From: Jackrogersella multiformis
Taxonomy: Eukaryota; Ascomycota; Sordariomycetes; Xylariales; Hypoxylaceae
NCBI GenBank assembly: GCA_902806575.1
Contig: CADCXD010000018.1
Span: forward strand, 1,364,001-1,428,000
Reading direction: 5' to 3'
DNA: 64,000 nucleotides
In this document: in pieces, positions 35,310-47,415 of the stretch
How positions within the stretch are numbered: position 1 is the first letter of the stretch
Layout: the number at the start of each line of letters is the position of its first letter
Program-made: the position numbers and the translations under genes
Notes under the pieces: generated by a model
What the model saw: the letters and a program-made list of their open reading frames with translations, nothing else
What the model was told of the DNA's origin: nothing
Databases searched by the model: none

Positions 35310-36746
35310 TCACAAGATCAATTCGATCTGTCCGGCGTCCGTCACGAACTGGCCGACTCCATAGCGCTGCGTCTGCAAGCTAGTAGGATATTAGTTAATC
35401 TACCATAACAAAATAGGGGGTATTCTAGGGGCTAAACAAACCTCCACTCAAGGTTTCCTGTGTTGACCGTCCTTAGTGCGTCAATGACCCTCGTGATAGC
35501 GTCCGCTTCGTTGGGGTCCATGGGAAACTTCGATAGGATCATATTAGCCGTGCGGTCGAACTCGTTGACAAGGATCCTAAGATGAGCGAGTGACATCTGC
35601 ACTGCTGCATCGAGGTTATCGACTTGGTGATAGAGTATGGCAACGGAGCTCAGAACGCTGCCTGCTTTCTGTCCATGATATGTTAATATGGTACACACAC
35701 TAACTACCTATACTTCAATGCCTTTAAAGGTATAGTAGGTATACGACTTACCATCTCCTTTTTGAATGAGATCAAGTCGTTCACTATTGAGTTGATTAAA
35801 ACAGCTGTCACCCACAGGGTCTCGTACGCTGCTGAGGAGACCAATCGAGAGGGTAACTTGGCTTGAACAGAAAATCCAATTATACGTCAATACTCTCCAT
35901 TCTAGGTAATGACGATATCGTGGGTCACTTACTCAGTGAATCCGAGCAATATGCCCATACCGCTCGTCAGTATCCTTACTTCCCAGTACTTCTTCAAGCT
36001 TGGTAACTTCTCGCTCAGATCTGCTTCTGCCTCGAGCCGAGTTGAGTCGATGTATCGATCAAAATGCCCCAGGAGGGTTCTCCGCTGCTCTGTTCCGCAT
36101 TCCGAACATCAATCGCCAGACCAGGTAGTTAGAAATAACTTGCCGTCTTACCTTCATCGTAAACTGTACATACTTCGCCAGCCAAGCTCTTGAAGTCAAG
36201 TATCAGCGGATCAGAAATCGTCACTTCTTCATCTCCTGGCTGTGCTAGGCCGAGCGATTTGCGAACAAGAACCTTGGTCGCGCCACGCAGACCTTCGGCA
36301 GCACTTGGATCTGGTATGAGGTTCTCGATGAGATCGTCCCAATATCCGAACCAAATGATCAAGTCCACCAAGACTCGATATTGGTTCTCCGAAGCAGCCG
36401 GCCACCACCTGCTAGGAAGTTAGTCTTTCTCTCTGAATTTATTGTTGGACTTTGTGAACTTTAACCTACGATGCTGCGAGCAAAGCTGGGTTCATTAACA
36501 TGAATGCTCTACGGGCCTTTTCCCCGATGAGTTCCCTTCTCGATATCAGCACAACTTCTAGATTCGCCGTAGGGGAGTTACCGCGTACGTAACAAGTCGC
36601 TTATCGACCATTTCTTTCATCATCTGGTAGTTCTCGTTCTGGCCCTTAGGCCAGTGTACGAAGATCGGACGAATATCTGGTATAGAAAGCTTCTGGCCCT
36701 TGAGCTTTTTGGCCAGAAGTTCTTTCTCGTTACAGTTATGCATCAT
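35310..36746 (-). pseudogene. Class I terpene synthase, frame broken at one junction
   Basis: Seven exon-like segments on the minus strand: 36589-36746, 36470-36535, 36152-36408, 35933-36089, 35752-35861, 35442-35668 and 35310-35379, together about 347 residues, the normal size for fungal sesquiterpene synthases. The N-terminal block IPDIRPIFVHWPKGQNENY, the pair WW-P, the metal motif WDDLIEN (Asp99, Asp100) and the second metal motif VNDLISFKKE are all present. So is the C-terminal EWS...QTQRY pattern. Six segments join in phase. The junction between the segment ending GILLGFTE (35933) and the one beginning near 35861 is off by one base for every GT-AG choice I tried that keeps both motifs. 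It may be a decaying gene, a sequencing error or an odd intron. The first intron (about 50-53 nt) is also only moderately supported. No P450, transporter or regulator gene lies beside it. The product cannot be predicted. Confidence 0.75.
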
Positions 36747-38448
36747 TGAAATGTGAACCGATGAGTTTCTCAGATAGGAGCTATGAATAGGTTAGTGAGA
36801 ACAGGCAGATCTATACTGGGAAAATCTATCCACGATGGCTGGTATTTATAATGAGTTGTGATCCATGATCTTACAAGCTATAGCTATGTAATGTAGATGA
36901 TGTATGTTTGCCGCGAGCAAAACTTGGCACGGGGGCTGTACATCACGATGCGTGGCGCCCATTCTTGAAGGCGTACTGTAGACATCCGAAAACCCGAGAA
37001 TGAGTCCAATGCTAACCTGTCGTAAGAGGTTAAGACCGTAATACTTAAGCTTCTATGATATGCAGCTACCACGGTTCAGCTATAATCATACTCAGGCCGC
37101 ATATGCTGCTAGCCAATAATTAAGACAGCGTAAACGCCATCGGCCCGCATCATACATACCGATTATTGAATCTGGTGGCTTTGTATGTCACCTATGCGCA
37201 ATGTTTCACTCATTCGTGACCCCCGAGCCGATGCCTATTCCAGAGTTGTCTAGAAACAGATGTTTATGCAGCGCGCACGCCTCGGAAGGCTTGGATATAT
37301 ATTGGCGTGTAAGTGGCGCGCGACGGTGGTTGGTATCTTGAGTCATGATAGCCATCGGTGTAAGCGAACTACGCAGTTGATCCCTTAAACCATTTTAGAT
37401 TAGACAGGAGAGCAATAACTTAGTTCCTCTCTTCCCACTTGTTATCTAGTTTTTATCACATAAACGACGGAGATATCCCTTTGATAGAGGGAGAATCGGC
37501 ACTCTTGATTACTGTACCTATATAATAGACTCTAAAGACGACTTGACTAGGAAAAGAAGTAATGAACTACACATTTAGTAGCATTTTAGAGACATATTAA
37601 CGGAGAGACAGAAAATATTGCCGGTAGAAGATGTGGTCAGGAATTGTAGGCAGAGGAAGAAGACACGGGGCTGACGGAGCTCGATTCTCCGACATCGGGG
37701 CGGGCCGGGATCGGATAAGGATCTGAATGGGTCCACATCTTCGGCAAGGGGCCGTAGCCCGTAGGGTATTTCCGAAACAGGCGTAGATCCCATCTTACGT
37801 AAGATATCTTACAGACAGCTGAGCTTTATTTAAAAAGTCGCCTCGAACTGCTCGAATTGAGACTAGATGACAGCTGAAAATTCGGTATATCCTCACATCT
37901 TAGCTGTCGTTGCAGATGACGGAATGCGGTGAAAAACTTGAGCTGAGGTAACCAAGATATCTAATTGAACATCTTGAACGGCTCGTGATCAGAAACAGCT
38001 TACAGGGATTATCTGGAAAAGAACGGTGAAGCAATGAAGGGGTCGTCTGCGCCTTGGGGTATCATTTGGTCAAAAGGACCTTGGAATTAAATCCATTGAT
38101 AATCTATAAACTTGTCCTGAAGGGGATTACCTCAGCCTTGGGATACTATTGTGGTGATGAGCTTATGCCATATGTCGTTACTCTGGTACTACTACCATAC
38201 ACAAAGCGCCATAACAACTGAGTGCTACATGAAATGAATAAGACGTGTAACCTATCCACCAGGTAATCAAATTCTCTGCGAACGGCAGTACTCCTTGACG
38301 CTTGATCCCCTTGGCGCCTAAGTAAGAGGACGAGCCATGAATATTTCCAAACCCCTAAAACTCACACGCTATCTTCGGTAAGCAACTATAATGAATATGG
38401 TACGCTAGATACGTGATCATGTCATCCATCTCCAGTCAGTACGTATCT
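36747..38448. other. AT-rich region upstream of the terpene synthase
   Basis: About 1.7 kb without a supported gene. Overlapping perfect palindromes at 37792-37811 contain the bZIP-type octamer TTACGTAA. A short minus-strand frame (37575-37793) starts with a plausible MGSTPVSEIPYGLRPLAE but ends after 72 codons without a family; it could be a gene remnant. Confidence 0.45.
37792..37811. promoter_or_regulatory. Overlapping palindromes with TTACGTAA
   Basis: ATCTTACGTAAGAT (37792-37805) and TAAGATATCTTA (37800-37811) are both perfect palindromes. TTACGTAA is the known site type for fungal Yap/Atf-like bZIP factors. A regulatory role about 1 kb upstream of the terpene synthase start is inference. 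Confidence 0.4.
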
Positions 38449-41400
38449 TTATTTCCGCTTCGCCCCTTCTGGCAATAGTAAACCCATCCGGCCACCGCAG
38501 CAGCAATGGAACTGCTGGCGAAGTAGGAAAGAGAGGCCCGGCTTGTTATTAACCAGGGTAAGGTCCTCCATCACACTGGCGCAGCGTGCACAGCACCTCC
38601 ATGGTATTTGACCCTTGCTGTTCCCATTGGAAGCACCAAGGCCACGAGTCGGTTTCCTTGATATCTCTATTCTCTTGAACAGATCCACCCTTATACCACT
38701 GGCCCTCCTCCTCTGCAGCGTGCGCCGCCCATCGTTAATTTCGAGGATTGAATAATCTGCAAAATACAGGTTTGCGACATTGGACTGCGCTCGGAACTCC
38801 CTCAGATCCTTGTTGAAAAACTTGTCGACAACGGAGACAAAGAATGGTGGAGGTGCCTGTAGAAGAAGCATACTGAGCTCACAGTGTTGGCGTCCACGGG
38901 CAATAGCTTCCTGAGACGCGTCAGATTTAGGCGCATTCGGGTTATGACCCTGCGACTGATTGGCCGCCCTAGCGGGTTGCTCCCCGAGAACAGCAAGTGC
39001 TGTGTTGTAAGCCGATCGTATATCAGCGCCTAGGCTAGTGAGAACCTTATCGAACTCATCAGCCTTTATGAGTGAGGATGATGTATACTGACGTATCCTC
39101 TGGTATGCGGCGTATAAAGCCGCGTGGGCGGCAGCGCGAGCATCGGGAGCTGCGTTCGAGTTGCTATTCGCACCAGACTTCTCGCGGGTTTCGTACCAAC
39201 TAATGGCTCGAGTAGAGAAGGAGTCGAGAAGCGTGATACGGCGACACACCGCAGAAAGTAGGCCACGTGTCGCTGAACATAGAACTAAGTGTAAAGCAAT
39301 TTCATTCTGTGAATGTAGGTACGCCATCATAGGCGCTGATTGGGTATGCTTGAGGAGACTCATAAACTTGGCGTCGTCAAAAAGACAAAATAGCGAGTCA
39401 GATAGCCAGCAAAGGAGGTCGGTTGCCCACTTGACACAGCCAGCTAAAGCGTTAACGACCTCTATATGATGGTGTTCAGTACGGTTAATTCCATGCAGTG
39501 CTCAGCAGAGGAGGGGGTATAAACTTACCAGGCTCATCAAGAGGAGTCATAGTACTCTTGTTTACGTTTACGGTGTTGCTCGAGAGAGTGATCATGATAA
39601 CTATATTGCGCAAGTTAAGAGCCAGCATGGATAATTTCCCCCAGGCTTGTCGAGGTTGGAAGTCGCCTTTCCATCCGACATAATTGCTGATGCTGAGGCA
39701 CATCTGCAGAATACTATTCTTGATCAGATGGTCATGCGGAGCATCTTCCGTATAATCAACAGTGATCTTCATCATTTGCACCATGGTTTTTACCCACTCG
39801 ACCGTAAAGGCTAGGCTGACGTTAGTTTAAGAGACTCCTACAGCCAACAAATAAAGATACTCACCGTCTTTGCTGACAAACTTCCTAGCGACTGCTAGAA
39901 TGTCGTCAATGTTCGCCCCGTGGTGGGCAGCCTGGGCCGTTGATATAGTAAAGCTAGCAACAAGCGCAGAAACATGATCTGGAAAAGTGTAAGTCATAGA
40001 GAACGCACTCAAGTGATATATACATACTGTCAGTCATAGACTCTAGATCTGCTAGAGTATAATTGATGGTATGCCATTTCACTGAGCCATCATCGCATAG
40101 TTGAACTGATGAAAAGTTTGTTGGGGAAAAGGCCATCTGAAGACCTAGTTTTCAATTAGTTCAGTTAGAAGCGTGCTCGTGGAACGGGTCTCACATGATG
40201 TTTCTCCGCTTTGAGAGAATCCGGCGTCGAGGATGAAGTTGATACGACTTAGATTGGGTTCGCGGTACAATTCAGCCAGAGTGGACCGGTCTCGATATTC
40301 CACACTGCCGTCGCTGTAAGTGAAGCAGAGAACCTTCCCGAAATTAGTCAGGTTGACCCCTATCACGATCTTGTGAACCATAACCGAGTCTAATTTCTTG
40401 AGTATACTACCGTTCTAAGACATGTGTTAGTGCAAAAGCTTGGGTAATGGTAGATGGCCCATACCGGTGGCGTAGATCCAACACTATTTCTTCTAGCCCC
40501 TACCTGCTCAAATGCAGAAGGAACAGCCTGCTGCTGATCTGACAAGAGTTCCCAGCGATCAATGATGCTCTGGACTTCTTGTGTGTAAGGCGAATTCGGT
40601 TCCGGGACAACTGACCGCACTGTCAACACCACTACTGGGGACCACTCCTTTGTTGACGGGTTGAGGAGGATAGCAGGCAGTATTTTAATATGGGTAATCT
40701 TTGATATGGACGGATCGGTGTGCGGATCATTAAAGCTTGGTTGAAACCAGCTGGCAACTGCGACATGCCTCTTCGAGAGTGTTGGATTCAGCGGGTGGCC
40801 TCCGGGAGGGACATTTTGGGCGCCATCAGTCTTGGGAATACCCCAATTGATGCCAACCTGAACAACAAGTAACTGTTTGGAAGCAGTTGCCATACAAATC
40901 ATGAGTGTTTTTGCTACTATTGTTAGCGAATAGCACGCTAGACACGTTGTTTTTATACCCGATTTAACTTACTCTTATCCGAACAGATTGCGGCGTGGGT
41001 GACCGTATCATCTGCGGTTATAACATTCTCGAGCTCTAGAGTCGTCTCCTCAATCTTGTTATTATTCTGACCCCATAACATTTTGAGTACGCCGTACGAG
41101 GTTATACATATTAGTGCAGATTTGTTAGGATGAGGGTGCCACGGGCCGGTGCTGATGATCGCGGACATCTGAAAGTTGTAATTGTTTCCATTGCCGTTCC
41201 TGATGGCCGGTGCGTAAGACGGTGTATATGGAGGCGACTATTAAAACATTAGCACCGAATGAGATGACCGGGAAGATATCAGGACGTACTCTCGGGTTTG
41301 TAGCTGGAATGTTGTGTAGCCAATAGGTGCCAACAATAGCTTGCGAGTCATCAACAGAATCGGTGTCCCACCTCTTAGTTAGCGACGGGCGATTCAGATT

Positions 41401-41883
41401 CGCATTGAAATTGAGGATGAGAACCCTTCCTGCGGCATCGACGATAGCGAGTTCTGAGTTGGTGGGGCCCCAACTGAGATGAATGGGCGGACCGCCTGGG
41501 AGATTTGCCCAAGGTGCAATGATGGTGGGTTCGCTCAGGGCAAAGGTGGCATCCTTGTTCTTCGCGTGAATGTATCTCAGTGCTAGTTGCTGGCCATTAG
41601 GGGTAATGGAAGCGATGGTACCTCCTTTGGACCAAGCAATTCCCCTATAAGTGAGTTAGCGACTAACTTAGTAACGACGCTGGGGAGGAATGAGTAAGTA
41701 CTGGCAGCAACCTCGTTGACGGAGCTCGTCAAGTCTTTGCCGCAATCGTTTGCTGACTGGTCGTGGTGGCAGGGCGAGGGGTGCTCCATCGCCAAAGAGG
41801 TCATCGACGTCGTCTAAATCAACCTGCATAGCATCTCCACCCATGGGATTATCTAGAATGAGAGGCATTTTGCCGGACGTCAT
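38449..41883 (-). CDS. MED16: Mediator complex subunit 16
   Basis: Nine exons, complement(38449..39461, 39529..39810, 39865..39978, 40028..40144, 40195..40414, 40465..40913, 40973..41237, 41291-1..41644, 41702..41883), where exon 2 spans 41290..41644, give 998 residues. All eight introns are short, 49-68 nt. Med16 (Sin4 in yeast) is a tail subunit of Mediator that links gene-specific activators to RNA polymerase II. The N terminus is the fungal form: MPLILDNPMGG, VDDLFGDG, LPPRPVSKRLRQRLDELR, RGCCQGIAWSKGG. A beta-propeller-like region follows, with FGKVLCFTYSDGSVEYRDR and VQLCDDGSVKWHTINYTLAD. The C-terminal helical part ends in a cysteine-rich patch (RCCARCASV and FHCCCGGRMG) that may bind zinc. 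It is the most intron-rich gene of the window. Confidence 0.9.
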
Positions 41884-43910
41884 TAGGGATGGTAATGCAG
41901 AAAATTGGGCGAGTCTTGGTGGAAAGACAGATTTCGATATAAATCTCCTTATGACCTTTCGCTTTAATATGAGTTATGGTTCGCGGCCATAAATGCCACT
42001 AATAAGCGTAAAGTATTTGAGGCGGGCGGCGGGCGGCGGGCCTAGTGGTTGGATAGGTGAAATCCCTAGGTTAAGGGTAGAATAGAAATAGAAAAATATG
42101 ATATGATGATGACTTTAAATTTTAATTAATTGGCTTGGTGAGTCTCGGGAATAAATAAAGATATAGCATAGAATAATTACAATTCCTGATTTACATGGTG
42201 TTGGATTGCCTACCTACTAAGGTACCTTACCTAGACTAGGGTATGCGAGGTTGAATAAGAATCTAGTGTTGAGACGAATCTGATAGAGCGAATCTGAACA
42301 TTGCTGTAATTAAGGTTCCTGACTCATCATGTGGATCTAGTACTACTACCAACTTAGTAGGTAATGACTGCTAGTGTGGGTCTCATGCAGGCATTACGTA
42401 CCTAGTATTGTAGCCAAAGTTAGATCCTGGAGGCATGAACCTTATTAAACCCCTAGTCCTGTGGCTGAATATGCTAGCATGGCTTGTTCAGCCTCAAAGT
42501 GTAGAGCCACATCATTTATCATTTATCCCTGGCAACCACGGAGCAACGAGAATTAAACTTCTTGAACTTTCAAGGTTCGCTTTTCTCCTCGGTCGCAAAT
42601 GGGTCATACCATACCCAATGATTCTTAGTCCGGTTGAATTGTTCTTTCCTAAGAAATCCTTTAGTCACCAAGTGGTGAGTCAAGCTAATTCGAATCATAA
42701 AAGTCGATGCAGCACCACACAGCCAAATACAAAAATTAAGCCGGTCACATGAGGAAAGCCTTGATCTACACATCCAGACAAAGTTATTGTCCATCCGGCT
42801 ACTGGAGAAAAGAAACCATCTGCGCAATTCGAATCCCAGATTATCTAACAGCATATAAAGTAATCAATCAATCTGAAAATGACCAACATAGACATGATTT
42901 GGAAGTAATATCTTTATTCCTTTTGAGAATCATGCTCTAAAAGGGGTTTCAGGGACAAAACTAAGTCTCGTGGCTGAACTATGGATGGGCAGAATTGCCT
43001 TATGCAAAGATGGCGAATCCAGCTTCAAATAACTTTGCATACAAAAGAAACAAATACTTGTTTGTGTCTGGAGATATTTTCTTTCTTTGCTGTCACCCTG
43101 ATAATAACGGCTATTATCATTTTAGGTCTAAAGGTATGAAGAGACGAGACGGTAAGAGGAAAATTAGTATAAACAATAGAAGTCTATCTTGGCAGTGAGA
43201 ATGAAGGATGAGGAAGGGGAAGCTACCGGTAGGTACCTAGGTAGAATGGATATGCCCTAAAATTATTAAGTTTCTTAGATCGATTATCATACAAACCTAA
43301 CTTACCTACTTGACTTGTGCTTGCGTTGTTGGCGGATTAAGCGAAACCGAAAGAGGAGGAGCCAGACTTCAGAGGGAGGGACGAGCCTTGTTGTTCGCTC
43401 TCACCCAGCGTGGTGCCCCTTCACCCCTTCTCCAACCTCCCGGGAGAACCCCCGAGTTTTTCAACCTTACCTCATCTCACTCATCCTCACCCAAACTCCG
43501 CCATTTCATAACCGGACCGGACACATCGCGCACATGAATTGCTCGCAACGACAACGTGATACGTGCACAATTTTCGTATACTTGCTATCTCCGATAGCAC
43601 GGCTCGAGGATTTATATGATTTCTAGCTATGATATAGATCCATATCGCATTATTTATTGTATCCGGTATACCGGCATGATATAGCATCTTTGGATCTTTC
43701 CGTCCCGAATCGTCGCATTTCCTACACGTTCATACCTCATACCTACCTAGGGCGTACATACCACAACAAAATATTGCCGCTCTACTGCCCTTTCCTCAAC
43801 TGAACTACTTACTAGCATACATAACCGGACAAGTTCCTCCTTCGGTCCTTCTTAGCTTTCTTTCAAAGTGCTCATTCCCATAATCTTCTTCATCAGATCG
43901 GCCCCACACA
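41884..43910. other. Divergent intergenic region MED16 / sirtuin
   Basis: Two kilobases, AT-rich in the middle (42050-43200). CCTAGGTA or GGTACCT motifs lie near 42220, 43230 and 43745. A GGCGGGC repeat lies at about 42022-42040. No gene is seen; the frame at 42435-42752 has no family or splice sites. Confidence 0.5.
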
Positions 43911-45889
43911 ATGGATATGGATACATCAATCTTGTCGGCTTCTGATCTCTCAGATCCTCCATCTTCTAACCCGCCGTCTTCACCCCTCTCTGTTCTATCT
44001 AGATCACCATCTATATCACCAAGAACATCTATTTCCTTTAATCCCAGCCGCCTACCTTCGCCGCCTTCAACAATCACTTCATCCGGAAGCGCGTCACCAA
44101 TGAAGCCCTCCGACCGCTACCCCGACCGCGTCTGCGATCGCGATCGAGTCTCCGTTGAGAACGAGATTCATGTGAATCCAGATGGGCCGCCGCCTGCCAA
44201 GAGACGTCGCGTCGAGCGCAAGCCGCGTACCACTGAATACCTCGATCTAAAGGCCGCCTCGCAGCAGAGCGAAAAGGATGAGCAGCTGCTAGAGCAACTG
44301 ACGAGCGTTCTACGCAAGAAGAAGAAGATTATAGTAATTGCAGGCGCTGGGATATCTGTATCTGCAGGAAGTACGTGTTTATTTTCCTTGTTTAGCTACC
44401 TTCACTTTAAATTGTGTGCTAATTCCCGTGTTCATTAGTTCCCGATTTCCGATCCTCAAAGGGCCTCTTCGCGACTTTACCCAAAGAACACGGCCTCAAG
44501 GGCTCTGGCAAGCACCTATTCGACGCGTCCGTCTATAAGCACGATTCTACTACCTCATCTTTCCATACAATGGTTCGAGACCTATCGCACCTTACGAAGA
44601 CTGCGGAGCCTACCCCGTTCCACCATTTGATCGCTTCACTTGCTAAGGAAGGTCGTCTATTACGTCTCTACACACAGAATGTCGACGGTCTCGATACGTC
44701 CATGCCACCTCTCTCTACAACAGTTCCATTAAATACCAAAGGTCCATGGCCTAAAACGATCCAGCTCCATGGTGGTCTGGGTAAGATGGTGTGCTCTAAG
44801 TGCAACGAAATAAGCGACTTTGATGGCTCTCTTTTCGAAGGCCCAGAAGCGCCCCTCTGCAAGGGCTGTGAGGTGACTGACAACGTGCGTACCTCTCATG
44901 CTGGGAAGCGCAGTCACGGCATTGGACGATTACGACCCCGAATGGTTCTCTACAACGAGTACAACCCCGACGAGGAATCCATTGCTAATGTTGTTCGAGC
45001 GGATATTCGAGCTCGGCCCGACGCCGTCATCGTAGTGGGTACTAGCATGAAGATTCCCGGTGTGCGCAACATGGTCAAGGATATGTGCCGGGTGACGAGA
45101 GATCGAAAGGATGGTATTACTGCCTGGATTAATCTAGACCCTGAGCCTACTGGTGCTGACCTGAGGAACTGCTGGGATCTGGTGGTGCAAGGCAAATGCG
45201 ATGATGTCGCCTCGCTGGTTCCTCTGCCCCGCTACGACCAGAGTATCGACGAGACTGTGGTTGTTGATGAGAAGAAGTATGAGGACGTAGTCCGCGGCGT
45301 CAAGCTTCAGGTAGAGATCAGGAAGACTGCTCGTGAAGCCAGCGCCTCTGTTAAGGAAGAGTCACGTGACGGTTCACCTGTTGAGGCGAAGCCGCAATCG
45401 ATCGAGAACGCCCAGGGCATGCCAACACCCTCTGCTAGTCCCAAGGTACGAGCAGCCTTGCCCACGATCAAACCGCGACCGAAACAGAGCAAGCTGGCAT
45501 TCCCTGGTTTAAGCACATCTGGTTCAGGACCCAAGAAGGCAACCCAGCGCAAGCCTAGACAGAGCAAGAAGACAGAGCCAAAGCCTCCCAAGGCTACAAT
45601 CAACAACACATTCAAGGCGACGAAGGCATCCACGGTTACCACTTCTAAGATCCCCGCAAAGCGAGACTTCGAGCCAGAGCCTGAACCGGTTCCGTCTCCT
45701 CGATCTGTCATGCGCGACGAGTTCTCACTACGCCCTCGAGGCAAGTCCACCGCAAACTCTGTTGCACCTCAGAAGGGCATCGAAGTAGTGCCACCCAGCA
45801 CTCCTCCGCAGCAGCCTGCACGCCTATCGCTTCCCGGCACGATCTCGCCTACGTCCAAGCCCCGAGGTTTTGCATCCTTGATTGACTAG
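43911..45889 (+). CDS. NAD-dependent histone deacetylase, Hst3/Hst4 type sirtuin
   Basis: Two exons, 43911..44370 and 44439..45889, give 636 residues; the 68-nt intron falls inside the NAD motif (GAGISVSAG, then IPDFRS). Sirtuins remove acyl groups from lysines using NAD. The Hst3/Hst4 group acts in the nucleus on histone H3 K56 acetylation and genome stability. Visible elements are the KKIIVIAGAGISVSAG nucleotide site, TQNVDGLD, the catalytic His264 in QLHGGLG, and zinc cysteines 272, 275, 294 and 297 (VCSKC and LCKGC). RLRPRMVLYNEYNPDEE and VVGTSMKIPGVRNMVKD are characteristic of the Hst3/4 branch. The N-terminal 120 residues are S/P-rich with a basic nuclear signal (KRRRVERKPR). The C-terminal 230 residues are disordered, with repeated basic and proline-rich segments. 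Confidence 0.92.
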
Positions 45890-47415
45890 CTGCAACCTAG
45901 GGACTCCGACATATAGGCTCGATTTTCCAAATTGTTTTTTAATTGTACATAAAACCTCTAACTACTGGACGGTCCAATTTGCATGGATGGCGTTTCTCGA
46001 TGCAATTCACAATTCGCATGCGTTAAGAAAGGAGGGAAGCAATCCCCCCGGAATGAAAAAGGGGAAAGTCTAGCATTAACGGCTACGGTTTCGTGGGAGC
46101 ATTTATTTCTTTTCTGTTGCATTCTCGCGCGGTCGGCACTCCGGGGTCATTGTACAGACGTGTGTATACCTAGGGCGGCAAAGCATTCTAGACGCGGCTA
46201 CTTGGCCCGTCGGTCGGGGAAGAAAGTCGAGTCGTAGGCAAGGCGTTCGATATCAGGCAGGCAGGCAGACAGACAGACCCTTCTAATGGATGGCATCCAC
46301 GACTTCACGGCGAGGCAAATCACACACTAAACCAGATCGAAACAAGGGAAGCCATTTCTTCTCCGCCACTGGCTAAAATTCAAATTGCCTTGCCCGTTCC
46401 GACAGGGGGGCCTGTGCGTGTAGAGAGGAGCGTAGAATAACTGCAATCAAGATTTAAAATTCAATCTTGACCGATAAACTAACACCCTTCCGTGTGTGTG
46501 TCCCTGATACGTAATATGTGAGACTGGATGACCTGTGTGACTTGTTAAGGGGGCTGGCGTCAGTGTCGGGGATGCCACGTGGCGAGGCTACGGCCACGTC
46601 TATCTAGGTATAAGGTTGCCCACCTTGGGTACCTACGTCGCCCTGTCAGGATGATATGGGTATCTACTTATTTACCTAGGTACCCACTGACTTGTAAAGG
46701 TACCTAGGTAAGCCGTGTCATGGCATAATCACTCATCCACGCATGTCACGTGCCAAGATAGTAAGGACGTAAAGCAAGCATATGCTGATTCATAACTTCC
46801 ATTGACGCAGTCCGATGCTATAGGTGTAGAAACTAGCTAATTAGCTACATGTCGCATAGCATCTGTGCATCTCCATCTCCCGGTGTGCCATGCGTCAAAA
46901 CACACGCCATATAATAAGCTCCGCGAGCCATCTTCTTCGCCTTACGGGCCCGTCCACTGCTTGCATTTTCCACGGCTCTCGCGCCGAGACACCATTAAGT
47001 CCGCCGTGTACGTGACTACCTATGTAGGTAAGTAGATAGACCGCCTGGCGTGCCTCGTCGCGGCTCGTGGGATAATGTAGCAATAATGCAAAAGCCATGC
47101 TGGGTTCTCTGTTTTATATCTCTACCCCTTCCTCCGTTCCTCAGCTCCCTTCTAGAACGCTCCGATCGCGACCGAGATCGGAGGGTCTGCGAATATAGAC
47201 AAGACGGAGAGGATGAACCATGCCGACATAGAACTCCCGGTCTCCTGTAACGTTGATGCTTTTGCTGGGTATGATTTCGTGGACTCCAACCTCGCCTGTC
47301 TAAGATGCCAAACCGTAACGCCATACAATGCAATAAAATAGATTAGTCAATTGTTGGCATGCCCTATCGCCTTGTTCGACCGAGTAGGGATCGTGCTTTA
47401 CAGTTGTTTCACTAG
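45890..47415. other. Convergent gap sirtuin / CHD1
   Basis: About 1.5 kb containing both 3' UTRs. A GGCAGGCAGACAGACAGA run lies at about 46256-46275 and CCTAGGTA-type motifs at about 46605, 46677 and 46702. The open frames have no support. Confidence 0.5.

Noticed and set aside
42435..42752. 105-codon frame starting with a hydrophobic stretch that could be a signal peptide.
   Set aside because: AT-rich DNA, composition unlike the neighbouring genes, no recognisable mature domain.
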